This document shows, piece after piece, positions 27,024-35,779 of a DNA stretch of 64,000 nt. Each line of letters opens with the position of its first letter. Position 1 is the stretch's first letter. The position numbers and the translations under genes are program-made. The notes under the pieces are model-generated. The model was not told where the DNA came from. It searched no databases and saw only the letters and a list, made by a program, of their open reading frames with translations. Origin of the DNA: an uncultured Atopobium sp. (lineage in GTDB: Bacteria > Actinomycetota > Coriobacteriia > Coriobacteriales > Atopobiaceae); the NCBI GenBank assembly GCA_938045565.1, contig CALIAZ010000003.1, positions 1-64,000 of the forward strand. The letters are read 5' to 3'.

Positions 27024-27062
27024 AAGCTCTTGTTGGAGAACACAACAAGAGCTATTTATTTG
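27024..27062 (+). terminator. Hairpin terminator between FmdB-like gene and rsmB
   Basis: AGCTCTTGTT and AACAAGAGCT pair around GGAGAACAC, followed by ATTTATTT on the plus strand. The stem overlaps the end of the convergent rsmB gene region, so it may serve both. Confidence 0.75.
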
Positions 27063-28447
27063 CGTTTGAGCACCGCCATAAAGTGGGCGTCGCAATCAGC
27101 GGATGCAAAAGCCGTCTGTAAAAATCCCTCTGGCGTAATGCATGTATCGAGAAACTCTTGCGCTTCTGGCGTTAAACGTGCACGCGCGGGACACTCAAAA
27201 AGGCTTTGCACCTCAAACTGAGAGCCTTCCGGACTTGCAAGAAAATCATCTACAACCTGCTGATTCTCTGAATTTGAGAGTGAGCACGTTGCATAGACTA
27301 AAAAGCCACCCACCTCTACACGACTGCTACAACTTTGCAAGAGTTTGGTCTGTAAGACGGTAAGCTCTCCTCCATCGTACAGGCTTTCTGAAGACAGGTT
27401 CCATGCAATCTCTGGGTGACGACGAAGCGTACCCAAACCAGAGCATGGAGCATCAATAAATACCACGTCAAAGCTCTGATTGAGCTCCTCTGGAACCTCT
27501 GGTGATACAAACTGTGTGGCATCAAACGTGAGTGATGTAACCTGATCTGAAAGTCCGGCGGTCTTCAATCTTCTTTTTGAAACGTGAGACTTTCCTTTTA
27601 CAAGCTCAACAGCGGTGATGTGAGCGTTCTCCTTATTGAGCACCTCAAATGCGTGAGAGAGCAATAAAGATTTGGTTCCTCTACCCTGTCCAACCTCAAG
27701 CATATTTTGGTCTACATAAGATGCCGCGAGAAGCGCCACAAGCTGAGAAGCTAAATCTGCAGGAACGAGCTGAACTTTCTTAACATACGCATCAACAGTA
27801 AGCTGAGCAGGATTTTTTACCCCATATACATCTGAAAGAACTGTTTGCTGTAGCTCTAAAGAGCTGCTCTGCAATTGTTGTTCTGATACGTTTCTCTGTA
27901 AAACATACACAGGAGCAGGGTTCTTTAAATTAAGAATAAGCTTTTGAGCAGCAGATTCTCCAAGCGATTCAATAATCTCCAAGCAAATCCACTCAGGAAT
28001 GCCTGACGCCCAAGAAAGCTCTGCAGGTGTTTTTGGGTTCTTTGCACGCGTCAGCTGAGCTTCATCTTCAGAAATTTTTCTGAGCACAGCATTTGCAAGG
28101 CCGGAAGATCGTTTTGAGATAAACTTTACCAGCTCAACACCTTGGCTGATGGCGGCGTCTCGTCTAGTCTCTAAATATAAACCCTCAAATACAGCAATAC
28201 GAAGAGCATCCTGTACCTTCGGCTCTAGATGAATGCCTGATTTAAGATGATTCTTTAGAGCCTCATCAAGCTTACCTTTGGTAAGCGTTGTTCCCAGTGC
28301 CAGACGAGTAGCAAAAGCTTTATCTTGAACAGAAAGCTCCGAGAAGTCTTTTGACTCCCTTAAGTAATCACGAATACGTAGATTGTTGCGTCTGCACTCA
28401 AAAAATGCCTGATAAGCCACTCTTCGAGCTGGAGTAAGCGTAGCCAT
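27056..28447 (-). CDS. rsmB: 16S rRNA (cytosine-967 C5)-methyltransferase RsmB
   Basis: This SAM-dependent m5C methyltransferase acts on 16S rRNA (463 aa). An N-terminal NusB-like RNA-binding domain (1-140) precedes the Nop2/Sun domain. The catalytic pair of cysteines is present in DAPCSGLGTLRRHPE and YATCSLSNSEN. The SAM loop reads LEVGQGRGTKSL, which departs from the usual LDLCAAPGGKT, so the SAM pocket is divergent. The start overlaps the fmt stop (TAATG), a common pairing, and it is the last gene of the addB-rsmB run. Confidence 0.92.
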   Translation of the reverse strand: MATLTPARRVAYQAFFECRRNNLRIRDYLRESKDFSELSVQDKAFATRLALGTTLTKGKLDEALKNHLKSGIHLEPKVQDALRIAVFEGLYLETRRDAAISQGVELVKFISKRSSGLANAVLRKISEDEAQLTRAKNPKTPAELSWASGIPEWICLEIIESLGESAAQKLILNLKNPAPVYVLQRNVSEQQLQSSSLELQQTVLSDVYGVKNPAQLTVDAYVKKVQLVPADLASQLVALLAASYVDQNMLEVGQGRGTKSLLLSHAFEVLNKENAHITAVELVKGKSHVSKRRLKTAGLSDQVTSLTFDATQFVSPEVPEELNQSFDVVFIDAPCSGLGTLRRHPEIAWNLSSESLYDGGELTVLQTKLLQSCSSRVEVGGFLVYATCSLSNSENQQVVDDFLASPEGSQFEVQSLFECPARARLTPEAQEFLDTCITPEGFLQTAFASADCDAHFMAVLKRK

Positions 28448-29370
28448 TATTGCAGCTTCTGCCAGGTCATCTGAGACTTCTGAAGTCCTGCCGCAAATGA
28501 TTTAGCATCCATAGAGCGCTTACCATCTGGGCGCACCTCAAGAAGCTCAAGGACACCTTCAGCACAGCCAAGGAACAACCTATGATCTTGAACTGCAACC
28601 TGACCTTGAGAAACAGAAACTTCGCTTGGTGCCAGTTGAGCGGACAAAGTGCGAAGAGACCTGCCTCCAACAGAAACACGAGCTGGAGCGGTATCAGAAG
28701 AAGCCTGCACTCTCAGGGCGTTTACCTGAGCGGAATCTTCTGGAGCAAGCTTCATTTCTTGCTTGGTAACTTTAGGAGCAAACGTTACTTCTCGCTCATC
28801 TTGTACCTGCCACTCAAGAGAACCTTCCTTGAGCTCCAAAAGAGCCTCGGACAGAACATCAGCACCTAGCTGTGCTAGAGCGTTAGTAAGCTGCTCAGTA
28901 TTTTTGGAACCAACCTCACACGATGCTTGCTTGCACCAATCTCCTGCGTCAAGTTCATGAGCAATTTTCATGATAGAAACGCCAGCAACTGCATCACCTG
29001 CAAGAATAGCGCGCTGAATTGGAGCAGCTCCTCGCCAGCGAGGCAGCAGTGATGCGTGAACGTTCAGAGCACCGTAAGGCGCAAGTGAGATAACCTCATC
29101 TGGCAAAATACAGCCAAAAGCAACTACGCAGAGCGCTTCTGGTTGTGCCTCACGCATTGCAGAAATTACTTCTGGAGTCATGCGATTTGCCTCAAGGACG
29201 GGCAGGCCAAGCTCTTGTGCGCATTCTTTTACGGGAGACGGCTCAAGCGCCTTACCACGACCACGAACGGCATCTGGCCTTGTAATAACCAGAACTACCT
29301 GGTGGTCATGAGCAAGTTTTTTGAGCGACGGAACAGCAAAGTCTGGAGTTCCCATAAAGACTACGCGCAT
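28447..29370 (-). CDS. fmt: Methionyl-tRNA formyltransferase
   Basis: This enzyme formylates initiator Met-tRNA with 10-formyl-tetrahydrofolate (307 aa, typical). The N-terminal Rossmann domain starts MRVVFMGTPDFAVPSL. The catalytic block NVHASLLPRWRGAAPIQRAI holds the Asn and His of the active site, and the Asp follows in HELDAGDW. A C-terminal OB-like domain (about 205-307) binds tRNA. It sits between def and rsmB, so formyl addition and removal are co-encoded. Confidence 0.96.
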   Translation of the reverse strand: MRVVFMGTPDFAVPSLKKLAHDHQVVLVITRPDAVRGRGKALEPSPVKECAQELGLPVLEANRMTPEVISAMREAQPEALCVVAFGCILPDEVISLAPYGALNVHASLLPRWRGAAPIQRAILAGDAVAGVSIMKIAHELDAGDWCKQASCEVGSKNTEQLTNALAQLGADVLSEALLELKEGSLEWQVQDEREVTFAPKVTKQEMKLAPEDSAQVNALRVQASSDTAPARVSVGGRSLRTLSAQLAPSEVSVSQGQVAVQDHRLFLGCAEGVLELLEVRPDGKRSMDAKSFAAGLQKSQMTWQKLQ

Positions 29371-29378
29371 GTCAACTC

Positions 29379-29921
29379 CTAATAGTCTGTCTGACCAGGA
29401 CGAGCGCCAGAAGCCAATGCCTCTTTGTACTCCTGCAATGTCTCCATACGAGCACCTGGTCCCAGGTGGTCAGGCATGGTTACGCCATTAATGTGGTCAA
29501 TCTCATGCTGCAAACAGACGGCAAGAAGGTCTCCTTCTGCTTCGTAGCGCATAAGATCGCCATCAAGGTTATATGCATGAACGACAACGTGACTTGGGCG
29601 CGTAACAGGAACAGTAATGCCTGGGAACGAAAGACAACCCTCTTCATATACACGAGGCTCACCATCTGCGACTTTAATCTCTGGATTAATGAGCACAAAA
29701 GGGTTCTCTTCGCCGTTAGGGTAATCAACATCGATGACTACCATGCGCTTCATGTAACCAACCTGAGGACCAGCAAGACCAACGCCATCGGTGGCATACA
29801 TAACCTTGAGCATATGCTCGGCCATCTTGCGAACATCGTCGTTAATATCGTCAATTTCTTCGCACTTTTGGCTCAGACGAGGGTCTGGCCAAAGGACTAT
29901 TTCATCAACTTCGGAACTCAT
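29379..29921 (-). CDS. def: Peptide deformylase
   Basis: This metalloenzyme removes the formyl group from nascent N-termini (180 aa). All three motifs are intact: GVGLAGPQ (I), EGCLSFPG (II, the metal-binding Cys) and QHEIDHINGV (III, the two His and the catalytic Glu). AAGGA precedes the ATG. It lies eight bases after priA and eight before fmt. Confidence 0.97.
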   Translation of the reverse strand: MSSEVDEIVLWPDPRLSQKCEEIDDINDDVRKMAEHMLKVMYATDGVGLAGPQVGYMKRMVVIDVDYPNGEENPFVLINPEIKVADGEPRVYEEGCLSFPGITVPVTRPSHVVVHAYNLDGDLMRYEAEGDLLAVCLQHEIDHINGVTMPDHLGPGARMETLQEYKEALASGARPGQTDY

Positions 29922-29929
29922 AACAATCC

Positions 29930-32242
29930 TTACATCATGTCATAAGCATCAACATCTAACGTCATGTTGATACCCACTCTTTTATCAAGTGAAGCAGCAC
30001 ACTCAGAAAGAATTTCTCCCACCTGAGCGTCTACGGGAGATTTTACTAAAATGTGTCTACGGTACTTATCTTTTACCTTAGCCTTTACACAATCAGCAGG
30101 CCCCAAAATCTCCCATCCAGATTGCGTATCTAACTTTGCGTGAAGAGCATCTGCCATCTGATCTGCTACGCGGCGAACTTCTTTTTCTGAAGCACCCCAG
30201 AAAAGCACATTAGACAAGCGCGAGAAGGGCGGGTAAGCCCCTTCTCTTCTTTCTTTAAGCTCTGCATCAAGAAACGGACGCCTGTCATGGGTCACCACAG
30301 AAGCAATAGCGGGATGTGTTGACCAGTATGATTGAATGATGACCTTACCAGGCTTTTCTCCCCTACCTGCACGACCAGCAACCTGTTCAAGCAAGTCAAA
30401 GGTTCTCTCAGCTGCTCTAAAATCTGGCAGCTTAAGCATGGTGTCAGCGTTAATAACACCAACCAAGGTAACGTCAGGGAAATCCAAGCCTTTTGCAATC
30501 ATCTGCGTACCAATGAGCACCGCTCCAGGGGTTGCATCAAAAAGCTCAAGAAGTCGCTGATGTTCGCCCTTTTTGGCCGTGGTATCAGCGTCCATACGAA
30601 TAATTGGTGCATCGCCACCAAGCAGAAGCTTTAACTCATCTTCTACACGCTGCGTTCCCACGCCATATGCGCCCATATAACGGCTGCCGCAGTTTGGACA
30701 TTTGCTGGAAGGATTAGGATACGCATGCTGAGACCATTGCCTACCGCAGCTGTGACAGACCAGAGAATGCGTGCGCTCATGGTACGTGAGAGACGTCGAG
30801 CAATGCGGACACTCGGGCACACAACCACACTCGCGACACATCAAAAAGTTTGCAAATCCGCGACGATTAAGGAGTAAAACGCTTTTCTCGCCACGCTCTG
30901 TTGTTTCTTGAAGCGCAAGAGCAAGAGCTGCCGAGAAGACCGATCTACCTCCGTTTTTGAACTGGGAAGCCATATCAACTACCTGGACCTGCGGGAGCAC
31001 CGCCACGCCAGGTCTCTGAGTCATGACAACGCGCGTCCAGTTAGTGTCTCGCCAGCTTCCTTGAGCTGTTCGGTAGAGGCTCTCGAGCGATGGTGTTGCA
31101 GAGCCAAGTACCAGCGCGGTTCCGCGCAAGCGAGCCATCTGAGCAGCAACTTCTCTTGCGTGATAGCGTGGAAGCGAATCCTGCTTGTACGAAGCCTCGT
31201 GCTCCTCGTCAATGATGTAAAGCCCTGGGTTTTTGATGGGTGCAAACAAGGCAGAACGTGCGCCTACTGCCACGCGAGCCCTACCCTGCCTAATCAAATC
31301 CCACTGGTCATATCGCTCACCAAGTGAAAGCTTTGAGTGAAGAACGGCCACCTGCTCGCCAAAACGCGAGCGGAATCGGCCGACTGTTTGTGCCGTAAGA
31401 GAAATTTCTGGAACAAGTACTACAGCACCCTTACCCTCCGCTAAGGTCTTCTCAATTGCAGAGAGATATACCTCAGTTTTACCTGAGCCCGTTACGCCAT
31501 CAATAAGCACAACATCGCCCTGAGCAGCAGCTTGTGCAGCCTCGATTGCTTCAAGAGCGGATACCTGGCCCTCAGTAAGCTGTTGAGGACGAGGTGCTAC
31601 GCCACTTGAAAGCGTGGTCCCCAGACCCTTCTGACTTCCACGAATTTGTCGCTGAGTGCGGACCTCAACAATGCCTTTTTTCTGCAGCGCAGTAACCGCA
31701 CTACGAGCGCCTGGAATTGTGGCCGAGAGCTCGGATAACCTCATGGCGCCTTGCGAGAGAGCCTCAAGCACCGAACGTTGCTTGCTTGCATTCGCTGCAG
31801 GCGTAAAATCTACCGCCTTTTCTGTCAGCTCAACCCAGCGCTCATCAACAGGACCGGACTTCTCGCAAACAAGCTGCCAGGGAGAATCCGCGTCTTTTCT
31901 GATGACTTTAACCTTTTGACCAGGAGCTAAGAATGGATGTAAGGCGTCTGCATAACTGCAAGCGTATTCTTTGCTCATCCATTCTGCTACCTGCGCAGAC
32001 TGCTCATCAAACGCTGAATCCGCTAGAACTTGTGTTATTGGAAGAACGCGTGAAACATCCAAACCTGAAGACACATGGTCTGAGACACCCACAACGTAGC
32101 CCACAACCTGCCTGTGAGAAAACGGCACTAAGACCGTTGTTCCTACAACCGCAGTCTCTTCCAAAGAACTTGGAATGGCGTAGTCAAACGTGCCAGAAAG
32201 AGCACGAGTTGGTATGTCTAAAACAACATGTGCAAAAGGCAC
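29930..32242 (-). CDS. priA: Primosomal protein N' (replication restart helicase PriA)
   Basis: This DNA helicase loads the replisome at repaired forks (770 aa). The N-terminal DNA-binding domain (about 1-110) and a winged-helix section are followed by the helicase core with Walker A GVTGSGKTEVYL and the DEEH box (IIDEEHEASYKQD). The zinc-binding insert has eight cysteines in CRECGCVPECPHC and CHSCG...CPNCG. The C-terminal helicase motif is QVAGRAGRG. The start is GTG 32240-32242 with GGAGG upstream. It follows addA by 12 bases, joining break processing with replication restart. Confidence 0.96.
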   Translation of the reverse strand: MPFAHVVLDIPTRALSGTFDYAIPSSLEETAVVGTTVLVPFSHRQVVGYVVGVSDHVSSGLDVSRVLPITQVLADSAFDEQSAQVAEWMSKEYACSYADALHPFLAPGQKVKVIRKDADSPWQLVCEKSGPVDERWVELTEKAVDFTPAANASKQRSVLEALSQGAMRLSELSATIPGARSAVTALQKKGIVEVRTQRQIRGSQKGLGTTLSSGVAPRPQQLTEGQVSALEAIEAAQAAAQGDVVLIDGVTGSGKTEVYLSAIEKTLAEGKGAVVLVPEISLTAQTVGRFRSRFGEQVAVLHSKLSLGERYDQWDLIRQGRARVAVGARSALFAPIKNPGLYIIDEEHEASYKQDSLPRYHAREVAAQMARLRGTALVLGSATPSLESLYRTAQGSWRDTNWTRVVMTQRPGVAVLPQVQVVDMASQFKNGGRSVFSAALALALQETTERGEKSVLLLNRRGFANFLMCRECGCVPECPHCSTSLTYHERTHSLVCHSCGRQWSQHAYPNPSSKCPNCGSRYMGAYGVGTQRVEDELKLLLGGDAPIIRMDADTTAKKGEHQRLLELFDATPGAVLIGTQMIAKGLDFPDVTLVGVINADTMLKLPDFRAAERTFDLLEQVAGRAGRGEKPGKVIIQSYWSTHPAIASVVTHDRRPFLDAELKERREGAYPPFSRLSNVLFWGASEKEVRRVADQMADALHAKLDTQSGWEILGPADCVKAKVKDKYRRHILVKSPVDAQVGEILSECAASLDKRVGINMTLDVDAYDMM

Positions 32243-32254
32243 GTTCTTGCCTCC

Positions 32255-35200
32255 TTAAAGCCGTGGTTGATGGTTTACGTCAAATATGTAACGAGCAACG
32301 TGTGGCTGACCAGCTTCTTCAACCTCAACACAGACAAATGCACACTCAACCTTGGTAAATCCACGTTGCATCAAGACGTAGGCATAGAAATTTGCCTGCA
32401 TTTGATGATGCTCGTAAATCTGAGCGGCACTAAGGCCCTTATCGCCCGTTTTATAGTCAACTACCAGCGTATCTTTACTTCCCTTATTATATGCGAGAAG
32501 ATCGATAGCTCCTTCTACATAGTTCCCATATTCAGAATTAATTTGCAGGGTAAAAGGAGACTCCGCAATAACCACATCATGAGCAAGGGCCTCCTGCCTT
32601 ATCTCAGAGCTGTCCCATAACTCAAGTGCTTGTTTAACTCGAGATACAACGCGCTGAGGAACGCTATTCTTCAAGCACAATCTATCAATCGTGCTGTCAT
32701 CAACCTTAGATTGAGTCTCAACCATAATCTGAGCCAGCTCGTGGAAAGCTGAGCCCAAACTGGTTGGATCAACTCCATCATCAGCTAATGTATCAGCTAA
32801 AATTGCGGAAGTCTCAGTCGATGGTTGAGGGTTATTTGCATCATATTCCAGGCTTTGCGCCTGATACTCTTCCTCAAGCGCCTTGTTATTCTCGCCCTTA
32901 AAGTTCTCTGCCATTTGTTGGTGAGCGAAAGAATAACTAAAGAAACCTTCTCGCTGGTCATACGTAGCTTCTGGTGCAACGCTCAGCTGAACCTTCTCAT
33001 AGAGGTTAAACGTTTCTTCAGCTTGAGGATTCTTCACTTCACTTGGGTTGCTATCAGAAGGTTCAGGCTTACCACCAAAAGGTTCAACCAACTCTAAACC
33101 TTCAACCTGAATTGGCTCATCCTTCTTGCCAGAGCCCTGAACCACGCGCATGCAACCAGCGAGATTACCGCCATATTCAAACTGATGCTCTCCAGCAGAA
33201 AGTGGTGTCTCTTCAAACAAGGCATTTGTAATCTTGCGCGTATAACGAGGGCTAATTCCCTCTTTAGTGAGGTCGATGGTTGAAGTCAGAATGACTGCTT
33301 CGCGAGCTCGCGTCAAAGCAACATACAGACGGCGGTTCTGCTCCTGTTCCTCAGCTTCATTCCCTTGAGTCTCTAGGTACATTCTCAGTTCAAGAAGGTT
33401 CTTACACTCATCAAGGCTTGTAGGAACATCATGACAGCCGTCATACAATTCATGAAGTTTTTTAGAACTGCTTGAGAATGCAATCTGATACGAATCGTCT
33501 TTTCTAACATGCAAAAATGGTTCACTACCAGCGCCTGCCTTAGGACCAGAAACAGCTCCCACAACAGCAACAACAGGAAATTCCAATCCCTTAGAAGCAT
33601 GAATGGTCATAAAGGTGACCGCATTTTGAGCGCTGCAATGAAGCACTTTTGGAGATTCCTTAGCAGTGCTACACCACTGACTAAATGCTCTTGCAACAGA
33701 AGCAACGCCAACGCTTAGGTCTGTTTGCAAACTATCAATCTGCTCGAGAGCCGCAAAGATATTTGCAATCTTTGACTGACCCTCATTGCCCATATTCTGA
33801 AGGCGAGAAATCCATCCGGCATCAAGAACTACTTTTTTAATAACGTCTGAAACTTTCTTGTTTGAAAGAGAGCTACGAGCATTACTCAATACCTCTAAAG
33901 CATTTTTGAGCTTTGGACTTACCTCAAAAGGTGGATTAAAAGCGTCATTTACCACTGACTCTGCAATATCTCTATTAGTAATCTTCTGACCATTTTCTCC
34001 AAAATTAGTACCCAAGAGAAGCAGGTCAGACGCATCAAGACTAAAAATCTCGCTCGAGAGTACAGGAAACAGTCCCTCGTACGAGTCATACATATTTGCA
34101 AGTGTTTGTAAAAGACTACCAATCAATTGGACCTCAGGCTGCTCACCAAACGTTGAAGCTCCAGAAACCACGCTTTCAATTCCAAAGGTACGAAGTGCCT
34201 CAATATAGGGCTGTGCTTCTTTAACTGATTTCATCAAAATTGCGACATCTTTTGCCTGGATATTCTCGTCTTGCATAAGCGTGTTGATTCTGTCTGCAAG
34301 CTGATGAGCAACAAGCTGTTTTCTGGAAACATCATCACCAGGCTTAGAGCTTCCTGATTTTACAAATTTTGTGACTTCAAAATACACGCGTGGCGAATGA
34401 CCAATGAACGGAGTTGTAGGTTCTTCTCGCCCAGCGGACAGATCCATAAAGTCAGCAATCATGCCATCAGCGCTGCAGACCTTTGCAACAAATCGCAAAA
34501 TCTCATTGTGACTGCGGAAATTATCTACAAGACGGGGTTGCAAATCTTCTGAAACCTCTGCTTGACGTCTGAAGAACACGTCAACATCAGCGCCGCGGAA
34601 ACGATAAATTGACTGCTGCGCGTCACCAACTGTTGTGAGATATTGAGCATCTTTACCAGAGAGACTCTTAATCATCTGTACCTGTTGCTGATCCGTATCT
34701 TGGAACTCATCAACCATTACAAGCTTGAATTTATTTGTGTAAACAGCCGCAATCTCGGGATGCTCTTCAAACACCTTTGCCGTTAGATGCAAAAGGTCAT
34801 CGTTATCAAGACCGCCAATAGCAAGTTTCTTCTGTTTAAAGAGCTCGTAGACCTGCTCTGTAACATCTTTTAGACACTGACCTTCAGACATGTCCTGAAT
34901 AAGTCCAAATAAAGAGCTACAAACTTTAAGCTGATACACAACTTCATCTCTTACAATTTTTATTTCTTTTGAGGAGCGAACGGCCTTGACAGCTTTTCCC
35001 AAAGTCTCCCAAAACGCCTGGTCAAAATCAGTTAGCGAGAGGACCAAGTGTTGCTGCAATTTACTTGAAAGCTCAGATTGAACACTCTGTAGCTGCTCTG
35101 CTTCATCTGGTTTCTTTTCAGCAATTGCGGCCCTTAGCGCTTCAAGTGCACCACATAGACTCTCAAGCTCTGCTTTTAGAACTTCCAGATCAGAGCTGTC

Positions 35201-35773
35201 CCCTACAAACGAAATAGCATCCATTCCTAGAGGAGATGACTGAGCATACGAGATCAGCGTTTCAATACGGGACTTCAGCGCATCTCTATTCCCTGCGTAA
35301 GTTGATAGGAATTCAGCATATCTTTCATCTTGAGAAAGCTCCCTGAGTACTTCTTCAATTGATATGTTGACCAGCTGATTTCTGGTCATGTCGTCAATGA
35401 TTTCAAACTCAGGATCAAGATCCAAATCAAGTGTATGAATCTTTAAGATTCTGCTGCACATACCGTGGATAGTACTAATCCATGCATCATCGACCTGCAA
35501 CGCAGCGCTATGAAGACCTTCTTTTTCTAAAGCTTCCCTAACGCGTTCCTTAATTTCTGTAGCTGCGGCATTGGTAAACGTAATAATCAATGCCTGGTCA
35601 AGACTACTCAGGTACGGCTTTCCGTCAGCTCCCGAGCCTTCTTTTAAAGCCCACACAATTCTCTGTGTAAGCGTAAAAGTTTTTCCTGAACCAGCACCTG
35701 CTGCAACAAAAAGAGGCTTATCAAGCGTCTTGATGGTCTTCTCTTGACCGGGCGTATAACGTGTATCAGCCAT
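32255..35773 (-). CDS. addA: ATP-dependent helicase/nuclease subunit A (AddA)
   Basis: This is the UvrD-type helicase-nuclease of AddAB, which resects double-strand ends for RecA (1172 aa). Visible: the Walker A block AAGAGSGKTFTLTQR (about 26-40), the motif II VDEFQDTDQQQ, motif III with TVGDAQQSIYRFRGAD, motif V TIHASKGLEFPVV, and motif VI LYVALTRAREAV. The C-terminal nuclease domain carries the GAIDLLAY and LVVDYKTGDK residues of a PD-(D/E)xK site. GGAGGT precedes the ATG, six bases after addB. Subunit name is by domain order and partner; pairing with AddB makes a RecB reading less likely. Confidence 0.94.
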   Translation of the reverse strand: MADTRYTPGQEKTIKTLDKPLFVAAGAGSGKTFTLTQRIVWALKEGSGADGKPYLSSLDQALIITFTNAAATEIKERVREALEKEGLHSAALQVDDAWISTIHGMCSRILKIHTLDLDLDPEFEIIDDMTRNQLVNISIEEVLRELSQDERYAEFLSTYAGNRDALKSRIETLISYAQSSPLGMDAISFVGDSSDLEVLKAELESLCGALEALRAAIAEKKPDEAEQLQSVQSELSSKLQQHLVLSLTDFDQAFWETLGKAVKAVRSSKEIKIVRDEVVYQLKVCSSLFGLIQDMSEGQCLKDVTEQVYELFKQKKLAIGGLDNDDLLHLTAKVFEEHPEIAAVYTNKFKLVMVDEFQDTDQQQVQMIKSLSGKDAQYLTTVGDAQQSIYRFRGADVDVFFRRQAEVSEDLQPRLVDNFRSHNEILRFVAKVCSADGMIADFMDLSAGREEPTTPFIGHSPRVYFEVTKFVKSGSSKPGDDVSRKQLVAHQLADRINTLMQDENIQAKDVAILMKSVKEAQPYIEALRTFGIESVVSGASTFGEQPEVQLIGSLLQTLANMYDSYEGLFPVLSSEIFSLDASDLLLLGTNFGENGQKITNRDIAESVVNDAFNPPFEVSPKLKNALEVLSNARSSLSNKKVSDVIKKVVLDAGWISRLQNMGNEGQSKIANIFAALEQIDSLQTDLSVGVASVARAFSQWCSTAKESPKVLHCSAQNAVTFMTIHASKGLEFPVVAVVGAVSGPKAGAGSEPFLHVRKDDSYQIAFSSSSKKLHELYDGCHDVPTSLDECKNLLELRMYLETQGNEAEEQEQNRRLYVALTRAREAVILTSTIDLTKEGISPRYTRKITNALFEETPLSAGEHQFEYGGNLAGCMRVVQGSGKKDEPIQVEGLELVEPFGGKPEPSDSNPSEVKNPQAEETFNLYEKVQLSVAPEATYDQREGFFSYSFAHQQMAENFKGENNKALEEEYQAQSLEYDANNPQPSTETSAILADTLADDGVDPTSLGSAFHELAQIMVETQSKVDDSTIDRLCLKNSVPQRVVSRVKQALELWDSSEIRQEALAHDVVIAESPFTLQINSEYGNYVEGAIDLLAYNKGSKDTLVVDYKTGDKGLSAAQIYEHHQMQANFYAYVLMQRGFTKVECAFVCVEVEEAGQPHVARYIFDVNHQPRL

Positions 35774-35779
35774 AGTAGC